Source: JAFAGX01 sp035623255 (lineage in GTDB: Bacteria > Acidobacteriota > Terriglobia > Terriglobales > Acidobacteriaceae). Taken from it: DNA of 64,000 nucleotides. The DNA is taken from assembly GCA_035623255.1 (NCBI GenBank), contig DASPTU010000104.1, positions 1 to 64,000 on the forward strand, given 5' to 3'. The notes beneath the pieces are model-generated. The model ran no database searches. It saw only the letters and a program-made list of their open reading frames with translations, and was not told where the DNA came from. Below, piece after piece: positions 44,156 through 51,973 of the stretch; the first letter of the stretch is position 1, and each line of letters starts with the position of its first letter. The position numbers and the translations under genes are program-made.

Positions 44156-44273
44156 GTCCACGCGGGTGGGGGTGCGCAATCGAACATGCACTTTCGTCAC
44201 CTGCTTTGCCCGTCCGAAGGCACCATATAATCGATACAAACCCATAGAATCATGAGGTAAGTACGCCTCTACG

Positions 44274-45194
44274 GTGGATCCTGTCTTATCATTGGCGACG
44301 CTCGCGTTAGGGCTGGCATTTGGCAGCTTCCTGAACGTGTGTATCTATCGCATGCCGCGCGGCATTTCGATCATTCATCCAGGCTCGCGGTGTCCTAACT
44401 GCAATGCTTCCATCCATTTCTACGATAACGTTCCGATACTGAGCTGGATCGTTTTGCGCGGCCGCTGCCGCAGCTGCCGGAATCCGATATCGGCACGTTA
44501 CATGGTGGTAGAGCTGCTCACTGGCGGCCTGTTTCTTCTTTGCTACGCCCATTTTGGATATGCGTTGGCAACCCTGAAGTGCTGCACTCTTGGGTTCCTG
44601 CTTCTGGGTTTGATTTTCACCGACGCCGAGACGCAGCTTCTTCCCGACAAACTTACCCTGCCGGGAATCGTCCTGGGCGTGGTCTTCAGTATGGTCGTGC
44701 CGGTTAATGACCTGCTCTCGCAAGTGCTCCCAGGAACAATCTTGGTGTCTGTGCCGCACGCATCCTGGCGTCTGCTTTCGTTGCTCGATTCCCTCGCCGG
44801 GGCAGCAGTCGGAGCCTCGTTCATTTACGGCGCCGGGGCGATTTACCTGCGCGCTCGCGGCGTAGAAGGCATGGGCTTTGGAGATGTCAAGTTGATGGCT
44901 ATGGTAGGCGCCTTTCTCGGCATCCGCCTCACGGTTTTTACCATCTTCGCGGCTTCGATCGCGGGATCCCTATTTGGACTCGGCACGCTTCTTTCGGTGT
45001 GGATGAAGCGTACACAGCGTCGCATCTTGCGCAATCATGAGTCGGTTCAGCAAGCGCGCCGGCGTGCCTGGCAGTCTGCCTCAATCGCGCTGCGCTATCT
45101 GCCGATTCCGTTTGGCGTTTTTCTGGGGGGGATGGCGATGCTGGCCGTCTTCTTCGGAAACGGTCTTGTGCGCTGGTATTGGAGGTGGTTGTGA
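44274..45194 (+). CDS. pilD: Type IV prepilin peptidase / N-methyltransferase
   Basis: Cleaves and N-methylates prepilins and pseudopilins at the inner membrane. 306 residues, longer than the usual 250-290 because of an inserted stretch near 140-165. The N-terminal domain has GSFLNVCIYRMPRG, CPNCNASIHFYDNVPILSW (quoted in part) and CRSCRNPIS, which is the zinc-binding CxxC pair. The two catalytic Asp are in FTDAETQLLPD and GFGDVKLM. About eight helices. The start is GTG 44274; a GAGG lies about 16 bases upstream, too far to be convincing. It would process the pseudopilins at 16.8-17.7 kb. Confidence 0.93.
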   Translation: MDPVLSLATLALGLAFGSFLNVCIYRMPRGISIIHPGSRCPNCNASIHFYDNVPILSWIVLRGRCRSCRNPISARYMVVELLTGGLFLLCYAHFGYALATLKCCTLGFLLLGLIFTDAETQLLPDKLTLPGIVLGVVFSMVVPVNDLLSQVLPGTILVSVPHASWRLLSLLDSLAGAAVGASFIYGAGAIYLRARGVEGMGFGDVKLMAMVGAFLGIRLTVFTIFAASIAGSLFGLGTLLSVWMKRTQRRILRNHESVQQARRRAWQSASIALRYLPIPFGVFLGGMAMLAVFFGNGLVRWYWRWL

Positions 45195-45268
45195 ACCTCG
45201 GGAGCATCGTCCGGAAAAAATTCTGTGTCCGCCCAGTAAGGGCATGCGACACAAAGGATGGAGTGATT

Positions 45269-45934
45269 ATGAATCGCGTTACGAATCTTTGGCTGGCGTC
45301 GGTAATTGTCGGAGCAATAGCCGTGGTTCCTGGTGGCGCTCAGAATACAACTACGCAGAACAACAGTACTCAAACTGTGACGCCGCAATTCACCACGACC
45401 GTCTCAGAGCCGTCGCTGGGCAGCTATGCTCGTGCCTTGAAGAACGACAAGAAAGTGCAGGCAGCCAAGAAGTTTGACAATGACAATCTGCCTCGCGAAG
45501 ACAAGCTCAGTGTCGTAGGAGAAAAGGACGCGGCAAATCCACAAGCATCAGATTCGAGTTCGGCGGACAAAGCTAAACCCTCGACCCCAGCCATAACTCC
45601 AGGCGAGTCCCCAGAACAACGTCAGCAGGTTTATGACCAATGGAAGGACCGCATTGCAACCCAGCAATCTGAAGTGGACTTGCTCTCGCGGGAACTTGAC
45701 GTCGAACAGCGCGAATATAAGTTGCGGGCCGCCGAGTTCTACGGTGATGCCGGCGACCGGATGCGCAATCAAGCGGCATGGGACAAGGAAGACGCCGAGT
45801 ACAAGGAGAAGATCGCCGATAAGCAAAAGGCATTCGATGACGCCAAGCAGATGCTGGGTGACATGCAAGAGGAGGCCCGCAAAGCCGGCGTTCCGACCTC
45901 GGTTCGCGGAGAGGATCAACAGCCGCAACAATAA
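45269..45934 (+). CDS. Secreted coiled-coil protein, unknown function
   Basis: 221 residues from ATG 45269 with GGAG five bases upstream. Signal peptide (about 1-25). A Thr/Asn/Gln-rich region, then SYARALKNDKK, a Ser/Ala/Pro linker, and a charged helical region (about 120-205; QWKDRIATQQSEVDLLSREL, quoted in part) with heptad-like spacing that predicts a coiled coil. A longer frame overlapping pilD is less likely. No family recognised. Confidence 0.75.
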   Translation: MNRVTNLWLASVIVGAIAVVPGGAQNTTTQNNSTQTVTPQFTTTVSEPSLGSYARALKNDKKVQAAKKFDNDNLPREDKLSVVGEKDAANPQASDSSSADKAKPSTPAITPGESPEQRQQVYDQWKDRIATQQSEVDLLSRELDVEQREYKLRAAEFYGDAGDRMRNQAAWDKEDAEYKEKIADKQKAFDDAKQMLGDMQEEARKAGVPTSVRGEDQQPQQ

Positions 45935-45954
45935 GCGCGCACAAGCACCTGAGG

Positions 45955-45984
45955 GCCTCTGACTCGACATCGGAGGCTTTCTTG
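45955..45984 (+). terminator. Weak terminator-like hairpin
   Basis: GCCTCTGA (45955-45962) pairs with TCGGAGGC (45970-45977) with one wobble and a 7-nt loop, followed by TTTCTTG. It lies 20 bp after the coiled-coil protein gene. Confidence 0.5.
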
Positions 45985-46008
45985 TGTGAACCCAATTTTA
46001 GGCTCGGC

Positions 46009-46536
46009 TCATCGAGCGGCTGTGTGCTCTCGCAATCTCCATATCTGTTTCAAGTGATGCCGTCCGTGTACCCAATGGAATTGCCGCCATTGCTGCGCAG
46101 TTAGCGGGCCGAGAATGGGATGATCGAGGATGCGCGTGGCCTTGCCGAACCGCTCCTCACATTGCGTAATCGCTAGGTTCATTGCGGCGAGTTCCGCCTC
46201 AATCGCCTTGAGGACTTCTACCGCCTCCATACCTCTGGGGGTTGAACGTTCCGGGGCTTTTCGGCCAGGTGGCATGTACCCCAAGCCGACCACAACGGTA
46301 GTCTTGATTCGATCCTGCAAGCGGGGAGTCCGCGCCAGCGGCCTACCTTCCTGCAAACACCGCTCACAACCCTTCACGGTGCCGTGGTAGGTCAAGTAAA
46401 GGTGCTCCAGCACTTCAGCCGCGCACCACTTCCCTGGCGGATGCCACTTAAGCTGCTCTGCACTCATGCCCCGCGTCGCATCGGCGATTGCAACCTCTAA
46501 CCTTCGCAGGCCGCCGCTCAAACCCTTATCCCTCAA
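46009..46536 (-). CDS. DinB-like/DUF1569 family protein
   Basis: 175-residue helical-bundle protein of the DinB/YfiT metal-binding superfamily. Three His typical of the metal site: one in AAEVLEHLYLTYHG and two in HWVHGRHHLKQI near the C-terminus. PPGKWCAAEVLEHL is the usual first segment. Members are often thiol- or glutathione-, mycothiol- or bacillithiol-dependent transferases, so a link with bshC is possible but only inferred. It is divergent from the lipoprotein gene at 46632. Confidence 0.78.
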   Translation of the reverse strand: MRDKGLSGGLRRLEVAIADATRGMSAEQLKWHPPGKWCAAEVLEHLYLTYHGTVKGCERCLQEGRPLARTPRLQDRIKTTVVVGLGYMPPGRKAPERSTPRGMEAVEVLKAIEAELAAMNLAITQCEERFGKATRILDHPILGPLTAQQWRQFHWVHGRHHLKQIWRLREHTAAR

Positions 46537-46631
46537 GGTACATCCTCCACAAACCTGAGCTTAGCAAAACTCAGTCTAGTAGAATTAAGCCCGTCACTCA
46601 CAGTCGCAAAATTTGTGGGTTGGAAGGTGAT

Positions 46632-47252
46632 ATGAGCAAGGCACTTGCTGCCGCGCTGGCGCTATTGTTCCTGATAAGTTGCACTTCACAGCCGACGCAA
46701 CCGGCGCAGACCGAGAAGCCGCAGCCCAAAACACCCGAGTTCGAAACCGGACGCGTTGCGTTCCAGAAGATGTACATTGCCGCACGCGGCTGGCAGCGAG
46801 ACGCAGAGCCGTTCCGTTTGCAGTCCGATATTACGGCGGATTCCAAGGGCAAAGATGGGAAAGCCGACGTGTGGCGAGCCTGGTTCGCTTCGCCATCGGC
46901 GACCAGCGCCAAGCCATTCGCATGGTCCGGCACGGATGCGCCCGATGCACCTTCACGCGGCATCAACCCCGGCAGCGAAGATACGTATAGCCCCAGCAAC
47001 ACATCAACCCAGATCTTCGACGTTGCCTTCTTAAAGGTCGATTCCGACAAAGCTTTGGAAGTAGCGCAGCAACACGGCGGCGACAAAGTAGTTGAAAAAA
47101 CACCTGACACACCAATTTTTTATGTGCTCGATTGGAACCGCGTCAGCAATCAGCTCATTTGGCACGTCATTTACGGCACGACGCGGGATGATGCCACGTT
47201 GAGAGTGCAAGTAGATGCCAGCAGCGGAGATTTCCTCCGCATTGAGAAGTAG
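46632..47252 (+). CDS. Putative lipoprotein, unknown function
   Basis: 206-residue protein from ATG 46632 with GGAAGG upstream. Lipobox LISC near residue 17. A Pro/Gln/Lys-rich linker, then one domain with AARGWQRDAEPFRLQSD (quoted in part), DGKADVWRAWFASPS, FDVAFLKVDSDKALEVAQQHGG (quoted in part) and a C-terminal WHVIYGTTRDDATLRVQVDASSG (quoted in part), which resembles PepSY-type ends. No named family is certain. Confidence 0.78.
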   Translation: MSKALAAALALLFLISCTSQPTQPAQTEKPQPKTPEFETGRVAFQKMYIAARGWQRDAEPFRLQSDITADSKGKDGKADVWRAWFASPSATSAKPFAWSGTDAPDAPSRGINPGSEDTYSPSNTSTQIFDVAFLKVDSDKALEVAQQHGGDKVVEKTPDTPIFYVLDWNRVSNQLIWHVIYGTTRDDATLRVQVDASSGDFLRIEK

Positions 47253-47277
47253 AACAACTTTCTGTGAACCAAAAAGA

Positions 47278-47302
47278 AACGCCGCCCGAAATGAGCGGCG
47301 TT
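47278..47302 (-). terminator. Terminator for the FecR-type gene
   Basis: AACGCCGC (47278-47285) and GCGGCGTT (47295-47302) form an 8-bp perfect stem. Read on the minus strand it is followed by TTTCTTTTT. It lies 24 bp past the stop of the minus-strand gene and also ends read-through from the plus-strand lipoprotein gene. Confidence 0.8.
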
Positions 47303-47325
47303 CTCATCAAGGAAGATCAACTCGG

Positions 47326-49464
47326 CTAGCGGTGCCCGCCTCCCCCGTGCGAACCACCACCGCCTCCGTGAGACCCTCCGCCACCATGGGACCCGCCGCC
47401 CGAGCTGCTGTGAGAGCCTCCGCCTGAGTAGCTACCGCGACCTCCAGAAGCTCCGTACGAAGGCGCTCCATATCTTGATCCTCCATACGAGCCATATCCT
47501 CCATAGCCGCGTCCCGAATATTGGCCGTACCCGCCGTAACCGCGCGTCGAGTAGCCGCCATAGGCGCGAGTCGAATAATTGCTACTCTCCCCCCCGGAAT
47601 AGGTCCGCGTCACCGGGCCCGTAGGACGTGGCACTGACCGAGCAGGTGTTGTGGATCGCCCGCTCGACGCGGAGGACGAGGAGCCGGAATTGAATCCGCC
47701 GGTCCCAGGCCGTGGCACATTGTGATTCGTCGCGATCTGCGAGGTTTCGCCTCTCGCGCCACTCGCAGATGGCGGCCGCGGGACGTTCGAGTTATCGCCA
47801 GCGATGCGGCTCGATGAATTCCCGTTGACGCTTTGTGGCGGTCGCGGCACATACCGGCCTCCAGACTCAGGTGTACGCGCAGCTCCGGCATTTGCCGTAG
47901 GGCCTCCAGCAGGAACCGCATTCCCGCGCACCACTGAAGTGTCGGAGCCGCGCATTGCTGTGTTCTCGCTGCTGCGTGGCATGATCGAGCGCGATGCAGC
48001 TGGTGCTGTAATCCGGCTGAACGTCGAGCGTGAGAACGCACCCGCTGACGGTCTTGCCGCGGTTTCGCCGGGTCGATTTCCCAACATCGCCTGCCGCGTG
48101 GGATTTGCCTCCACCCGACCCAGCGCAGAAGCATCCTTCAACTGGTTCGGGGAAACCCGAACCGAGTTTCCACGTACCGACAGACCGAGTTCCAGGCCGT
48201 CCCGGGACATGGCGGTGATCGCACCCGGCCTGCTCGCAAAGCGCGGCATGCCCACGCCATTTCTTCCATAGAGAGCAGTATTGCCACGATTACGAAAATA
48301 GTTGTTCGTAATGTTGGTGATGTTCGTAATACGCGTGTTCGTGATATTCACGTTGCGAAAATAGCCTGGTCCCGCGTGGTACCAGGGGAAGAACGGCTCG
48401 CCCCATCCCAGCGGGCACCAGCCAAAACCTCCGTGGAAGCCAACTCCAAAGCCCCAACCCCAGCCAAAGCCAAGGCCCCAGCGAGGACCACCAAACCAGG
48501 CCACCAGAGCTGGCGCATACCACGGGCGTACCCAGTACGGTCCCGGAGCCCATCCCCAATATCCACCCCACCATACCCAGCGCCCGTAGTGAAATGGCGC
48601 GAAACCCCACGGATAATAGTCGGCCCAAGTCCAGCCCCAGGGCGCTACCCAAATCCAGTGACCGTAGGTGTACGGTGCCCAATCCGGAGCAACTGAAGCA
48701 GGAACCCAGATCGCTCCGTAATCCGGAGTGTCTTTCCAGGTTCCGTACTCGTCGAGATCGTCTGCGCCAACTGTGCCGGGTGCAACGTGCCGTGCCGAGA
48801 CGGACTGATCGAGCCGTTTATCGCGCGTTCTACACCATTCATCGAAACCATCGGGCGCCGGTGCGTTGTGCGTTTCGTGCGCCAGAGAGGTGCCAGTGTT
48901 GAACTGCACCTGCTCACCTTCGTGTACTCGCACCGCCTGCCCCTGCCCTGTGGCTTCACCTTCGCCCTTCATGACCGTAACCAACGTAGTATCGGCATTC
49001 GGATCCACGTCGAAGCGGTAGTCTCCAGGCTTCGAGAGTGTGAATGCCAGATTTGGCGTATCGACTTCCCAGGTTTCGCCGTCGTACAACTTGCGCAGAT
49101 GCACATTGAGCGCGCCCTGGTGTAACGAGACCTGCACCACGTCATTGTTTACGTTGGTGAGGGTCAGACTGGTTTCGGAGTTGATCCTAATGTGGCCAGT
49201 TCCGAAGTCTAATTCTGCGCGCGAATTCTTGTCAGCCCAGACATTGTCGGCGATCGTAAGTGGGCGATTGGCTTCTGCCTGCACCCAGTCGTCAGTTCCG
49301 TGGGGCTGCACGGATACCTGGCCGGTCATGTAGTCCACCCGAGCCACTCGGCCAGGGGGGTCGGTTGTACCCGCAGATTCGTCCTGCGCCCACGCCGAAG
49401 AAACCAGAGAGACGGCTAGAAGTAGCAAGAAACTCATCGGAATAATGCGTTCTAAGTGTTTCAT
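47326..49464 (-). CDS. FecR-domain surface protein with Trp/Gly-rich region
   Basis: 712 residues from ATG 49464 (GGAG seven bases upstream). Signal peptide (1-26). FecR-like beta domain (about 35-175; YMTGQVSVQPHGTDDWVQ, WADKNSRAELDFGTGHI, quoted in part, VSLHQGALNVHLRKL). Then a striking Trp/Tyr/Gly/Pro-rich region (about 245-385; WVWWGGYWGWAPGP, GFGWGWGFGVGFHGGFGW), an Asn/Thr-rich stretch (NITNTRITNITNITNN), an Arg/Ser/Pro region, and a Gly/Ser/Tyr/His tail of short repeats (SYGGSRYG, GGGSHGGG). It is probably exported and may be a surface or biofilm protein. The Trp-rich part matches what I recall as DUF6600-like. Confidence 0.82.
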   Translation of the reverse strand: MKHLERIIPMSFLLLLAVSLVSSAWAQDESAGTTDPPGRVARVDYMTGQVSVQPHGTDDWVQAEANRPLTIADNVWADKNSRAELDFGTGHIRINSETSLTLTNVNNDVVQVSLHQGALNVHLRKLYDGETWEVDTPNLAFTLSKPGDYRFDVDPNADTTLVTVMKGEGEATGQGQAVRVHEGEQVQFNTGTSLAHETHNAPAPDGFDEWCRTRDKRLDQSVSARHVAPGTVGADDLDEYGTWKDTPDYGAIWVPASVAPDWAPYTYGHWIWVAPWGWTWADYYPWGFAPFHYGRWVWWGGYWGWAPGPYWVRPWYAPALVAWFGGPRWGLGFGWGWGFGVGFHGGFGWCPLGWGEPFFPWYHAGPGYFRNVNITNTRITNITNITNNYFRNRGNTALYGRNGVGMPRFASRPGAITAMSRDGLELGLSVRGNSVRVSPNQLKDASALGRVEANPTRQAMLGNRPGETAARPSAGAFSRSTFSRITAPAASRSIMPRSSENTAMRGSDTSVVRGNAVPAGGPTANAGAARTPESGGRYVPRPPQSVNGNSSSRIAGDNSNVPRPPSASGARGETSQIATNHNVPRPGTGGFNSGSSSSASSGRSTTPARSVPRPTGPVTRTYSGGESSNYSTRAYGGYSTRGYGGYGQYSGRGYGGYGSYGGSRYGAPSYGASGGRGSYSGGGSHSSSGGGSHGGGGSHGGGGGSHGGGGHR

Positions 49465-49825
49465 GGCCTTTCTCCCTGAACTCCGCTTGGCGCTGCGTTC
49501 TGGAGGTGTGTCCGATCGACTGGCCCCCATTGTTATCAGACTGCCAGTTGTATAAACCCCAGTGAGGGCAATGAGTTGCTCCGCTTACGATTGGTGGAGT
49601 TCAAAGCTAAGTGGTTAGATTGCAATAGGATGCGAACCTACAAGGCTGGCTCAAAGCTCTCGGGCTAACACTTCCGAGGGATATCTTAGGCTCTTCCGGG
49701 CTATTGGGAAGGTTCGGCAACGCCCGTAAACTTTGGAGTACATCTGACATTACTACCCTCGCGAATGATCCAGCGATTCGCAGTGTTTTGTGGTAAGACC
49801 GGAAAGCTCTCAAGGAAACGGTCAT
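49465..49825. other. 361-bp gap with no gene
   Basis: Divergent region between the FecR-type gene (minus) and a PilZ gene (plus). A short inverted repeat GCGAAT (49761-49766) and ATTCGC (49776-49781) lies about 45-65 bp before the PilZ start. No open reading frame with a ribosome site is convincing, and no riboswitch was recognised. Confidence 0.6.
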
Positions 49826-50185
49826 ATGGACGATAAACGCCGCCGCAATCGAAAAAAGGCTGTACTGCCGGTTCGAGTTTCCGGCAACGATAGCACGGGT
49901 AACGCGTATTCCGATCTGGTTCACACTTTGGATATCACGGAATCGGGCGCGAGCTTGGGCGGCTTGCGGCATCCCCTTGAAGTCGGCACCTTAGTGACGC
50001 TGCAATACAAGCAGCACCGCGCCAGCTTTCGAGTGGTTTGGACGAAGGCGGTTGCGGGTCATAACGAGCATCGGGTCGGCCTGCAGGCGCTCGATCCAAA
50101 AAGTTTGTGGGGATTCGGTACGGAGTTGCGCACAGAGGCAACAGCTCAAGCGATATTGCCGGTCGTTGCACCGTCCGAAGCATAG
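49826..50185 (+). CDS. PilZ-domain protein
   Basis: 119-residue protein that is essentially a single PilZ domain. A very basic start (DDKRRRNRKKAVLPVRV) supplies the Arg-rich c-di-GMP site, followed by TLDITESGASLGGL, where the D/NxSxxG motif is DxTxxG (Thr in place of Ser), and a beta barrel with VTLQYKQHRASFRVVW. ATG 49826 has AAGGA nine bases upstream. It likely acts as a small c-di-GMP adaptor; the partner is unknown. Confidence 0.85.
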   Translation: MDDKRRRNRKKAVLPVRVSGNDSTGNAYSDLVHTLDITESGASLGGLRHPLEVGTLVTLQYKQHRASFRVVWTKAVAGHNEHRVGLQALDPKSLWGFGTELRTEATAQAILPVVAPSEA

Positions 50186-50312
50186 ACAGGTCGTAAAATC
50201 ATTCTTTCCTTAAACATCCATGCAAAATTCTGCCTAGGGATCGTGTTGCAGACAGAATATCCGCTGGGAGTCCCTTGAATCTCAACCCTAACATGCTGCA
50301 TCTTGTAGCCTT

Positions 50313-50606
50313 ATGACGAAGATTCATATCCCTACGCCTTTGCGGCAATACGTCGGTAAACAAGCGGATGTTGCCGTCAAAGGGGGAACGGTCGCCGAGG
50401 CGCTTTCGGAACTGGTTTCGAGACACCCTGAGCTGCGCCGCCACCTCTACACGGACGATGGTAGGCTTCGCGCTTTCGTGAATGTTTATGTGAACGACGA
50501 AGACGTGCGCTACCTGCAGAAAGAAGCGACAGTGATCAAAGATAGCGATACAATCTCGATTGTGCCTTCCATCGCGGGCGGAAGGTTTGGATCATCGCTT
50601 CTATGA
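50313..50606 (+). CDS. MoaD/ThiS/CysO-like sulfur carrier with C-terminal tail
   Basis: 97-residue ubiquitin-fold sulfur carrier. It begins TKIHIPTPLRQYVG and has RAFVNVYVNDEDVRYLQ, then DTISIVPSIAGG. The last part is nearest to CysO-type carriers (IIPAVAGG). The protein does not end at GG: RFGSSLL follows. A carrier must have a free GG for adenylation, so the tail would have to be removed, as JAMM peptidases do for tailed homologues such as HcyS. The start ATGA overlaps the stop of a 7-codon mini-ORF at 50293-50316; no ribosome site is evident. The E1-like gene follows after a 123-bp gap holding the Cys-rich ORF. Confidence 0.85.
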   Translation: MTKIHIPTPLRQYVGKQADVAVKGGTVAEALSELVSRHPELRRHLYTDDGRLRAFVNVYVNDEDVRYLQKEATVIKDSDTISIVPSIAGGRFGSSLL

Positions 50607-50638
50607 TTCGCAATTTCCAGATCGGTAAAAGCTTCATA

Positions 50639-50686
50639 ATGCCCTGCCGCTGTTGTTGCCAGTGTTGTTGTCCCTTCTGTTGTTAG
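50639..50686 (+). CDS. Cys-rich leader peptide ORF (9 Cys in 15 residues)
   Basis: ATG at 50639, 15 codons, TAG at 50684. It reads MPCRCCCQCCCPFCC, with nine Cys codons (TGC or TGT). It sits 33 bp after the sulfur-carrier gene and 42 bp before the MoeZ-like gene. Polycysteine leader ORFs upstream of sulfur-assimilation genes are known in mycobacteria, where they attenuate in response to cysteine. TTCTGTT (50675-50681, over the last Cys codons) can pair with AACAGAA (50707-50713), near the ribosome site at 50719-50722, so stalling at Cys codons could change access. The DNA is a TGT-rich tract, so chance is not excluded. Confidence 0.6.
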   Translation: MPCRCCCQCCCPFCC

Positions 50687-50728
50687 TTCCCATCGAGAAT
50701 CGAAAAAACAGAACTTCTGAGGCCCTTT

Positions 50729-51901
50729 ATGGCGACCGTTACTCAAGCACAACCCGGAACCGCAGCTCTTAACAATGACGAGATTCTGCGTTACTCGCGT
50801 CACCTCATCATGCCGGAGGTCGGCATGGAAGGTCAGCAAAAACTGAAAGCTGCGCGGGTGCTGTGCATCGGCGCTGGTGGACTAGGCTCGCCGCTTGCCC
50901 TCTACCTCGGTGCCGCCGGCGTTGGAATGCTCGGAATTGTTGATTTCGACGTCGTGGACTACACCAATCTGCAGCGGCAGATTATTCACAGCACATCTGA
51001 CGTTGGGCGTAAGAAGCTGGAATCAGCCACCGAGAAACTGAAAGCCATCAACCCATTCCTAGACGTCCGCACGTTTGAAACCAAGCTGACGAGCGAGAAC
51101 GCTATCGAGTTGTTCCAGGATTTCGACATCATAGCCGATGGAACTGATAACTTTCCGACCCGCTATCTCGTGAATGATGCCTGTGTCCTGACCGGTAAAC
51201 CTAATGTCTACGGGTCCATCTTCCGCTTCGAAGGTCAGGCTAGTGTGTTCGCTACCGAAGATGGGCCGTGCTATCGCTGCCTGTACCCTGAGCCACCACC
51301 GCCAGGGCTGGTTCCTTCGTGCGCCGAAGGTGGCGTGCTGGGCATCTTGCCGGGTTTGGTTGGCGTAATTCAGGCTACGGAAGTCATCAAACTTATCTTG
51401 GGCAGAGGTGAGCCGCTCATCGGCCGCTTATTGCTGGTCGATGCGTTGGGAATGAAATTCCGCGAGCTCAAGCTGCGCAAGAATCCCGACTGCCCAGTTT
51501 GCGGCACGCATCCTACCATCACAAAGCTGATAGACTACAACCAGTTTTGCGGAGTTCGTGGTGAGGAGAAGGCAGTGGAATCAGCTATTCCAGAAATACA
51601 AGTTGAGGAATTGAAGCGCCGACTGGATGCGGGCGAGGACTTGTTCGTGCTCGACGTGCGCGAGCCGCACGAATATCAGATCTGCAACATTGGCGGACAT
51701 CTCATCCCGCTCAATGATCTTCCAAAACGCATCAACGAACTGGACTCCAGCCGGGAAATCGTCGCGCACTGCAAGATGGGAGGCCGCAGTGCGAAAGCGG
51801 TTCAATTTCTCCGGCAAGCAGGATTTCAGAAGGTGCACAACTTGAAGGGCGGCATTATCGCTTGGGCGGACCGCATCGATCCCAAAATGCCGAAATACTA
51901 G
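50729..51901 (+). CDS. MoeZ/MoeB-like adenylyltransferase with rhodanese domain
   Basis: 390-residue E1-like enzyme that adenylates a ubiquitin-like carrier and passes sulfur from its rhodanese domain to make the carrier thiocarboxylate. ThiF/MoeB half: SRHLIMPEVGMEGQQKL, GAGGLGSPLALYLGAAGVG nucleotide loop, DFDVVDYTNLQRQI, DGTDNFPTRYL, CYRCLYPEPPPPG and the Cys pair CPVCGTH. C-terminal rhodanese (about 285-390): VLDVREPHEYQI and active Cys in AHCKMGGRSAKAV. GAGG lies six bases before ATG 50729. With the CysO-like carrier it suggests cysteine synthesis rather than molybdopterin. Confidence 0.92.
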   Translation: MATVTQAQPGTAALNNDEILRYSRHLIMPEVGMEGQQKLKAARVLCIGAGGLGSPLALYLGAAGVGMLGIVDFDVVDYTNLQRQIIHSTSDVGRKKLESATEKLKAINPFLDVRTFETKLTSENAIELFQDFDIIADGTDNFPTRYLVNDACVLTGKPNVYGSIFRFEGQASVFATEDGPCYRCLYPEPPPPGLVPSCAEGGVLGILPGLVGVIQATEVIKLILGRGEPLIGRLLLVDALGMKFRELKLRKNPDCPVCGTHPTITKLIDYNQFCGVRGEEKAVESAIPEIQVEELKRRLDAGEDLFVLDVREPHEYQICNIGGHLIPLNDLPKRINELDSSREIVAHCKMGGRSAKAVQFLRQAGFQKVHNLKGGIIAWADRIDPKMPKY

Positions 51902-51930
51902 ATTGCGTTAAACGAGGTCAGGGTAAGAGA

Positions 51931-51954
51931 AGGGGAGCTTGCGCTCCCCTTTTT
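51931..51954 (+). terminator. Rho-independent terminator after MoeZ-like gene
   Basis: AGGGGAGC (51931-51938) and GCTCCCCT (51943-51950) form a perfect stem with loop TTGC, followed by TTTT. It lies 29 bp after the stop codon. Confidence 0.93.
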
Positions 51955-51973
51955 GACACTTCACCCAGTTACT

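Noticed and set aside
47326..47660. Gly/Ser repeats as a CRISPR or tandem repeat locus
   Set aside because: The repeats are coding, irregular in length and in frame in the FecR-type protein.
49540..49825. A c-di-GMP riboswitch upstream of the PilZ gene
   Set aside because: The conserved GEMM core segments are not present.
49607..49972. A 121-codon minus-strand frame over the PilZ gene and its upstream gap
   Set aside because: It opposes the PilZ reading frame, lacks a ribosome site, and shows no recognised sequence.
50293..50316. Seven-codon mini-ORF (MLHLVAL) ending in an ATGA overlap with the sulfur-carrier start
   Set aside because: Too short and ordinary in composition to distinguish from chance; it may only help coupling.
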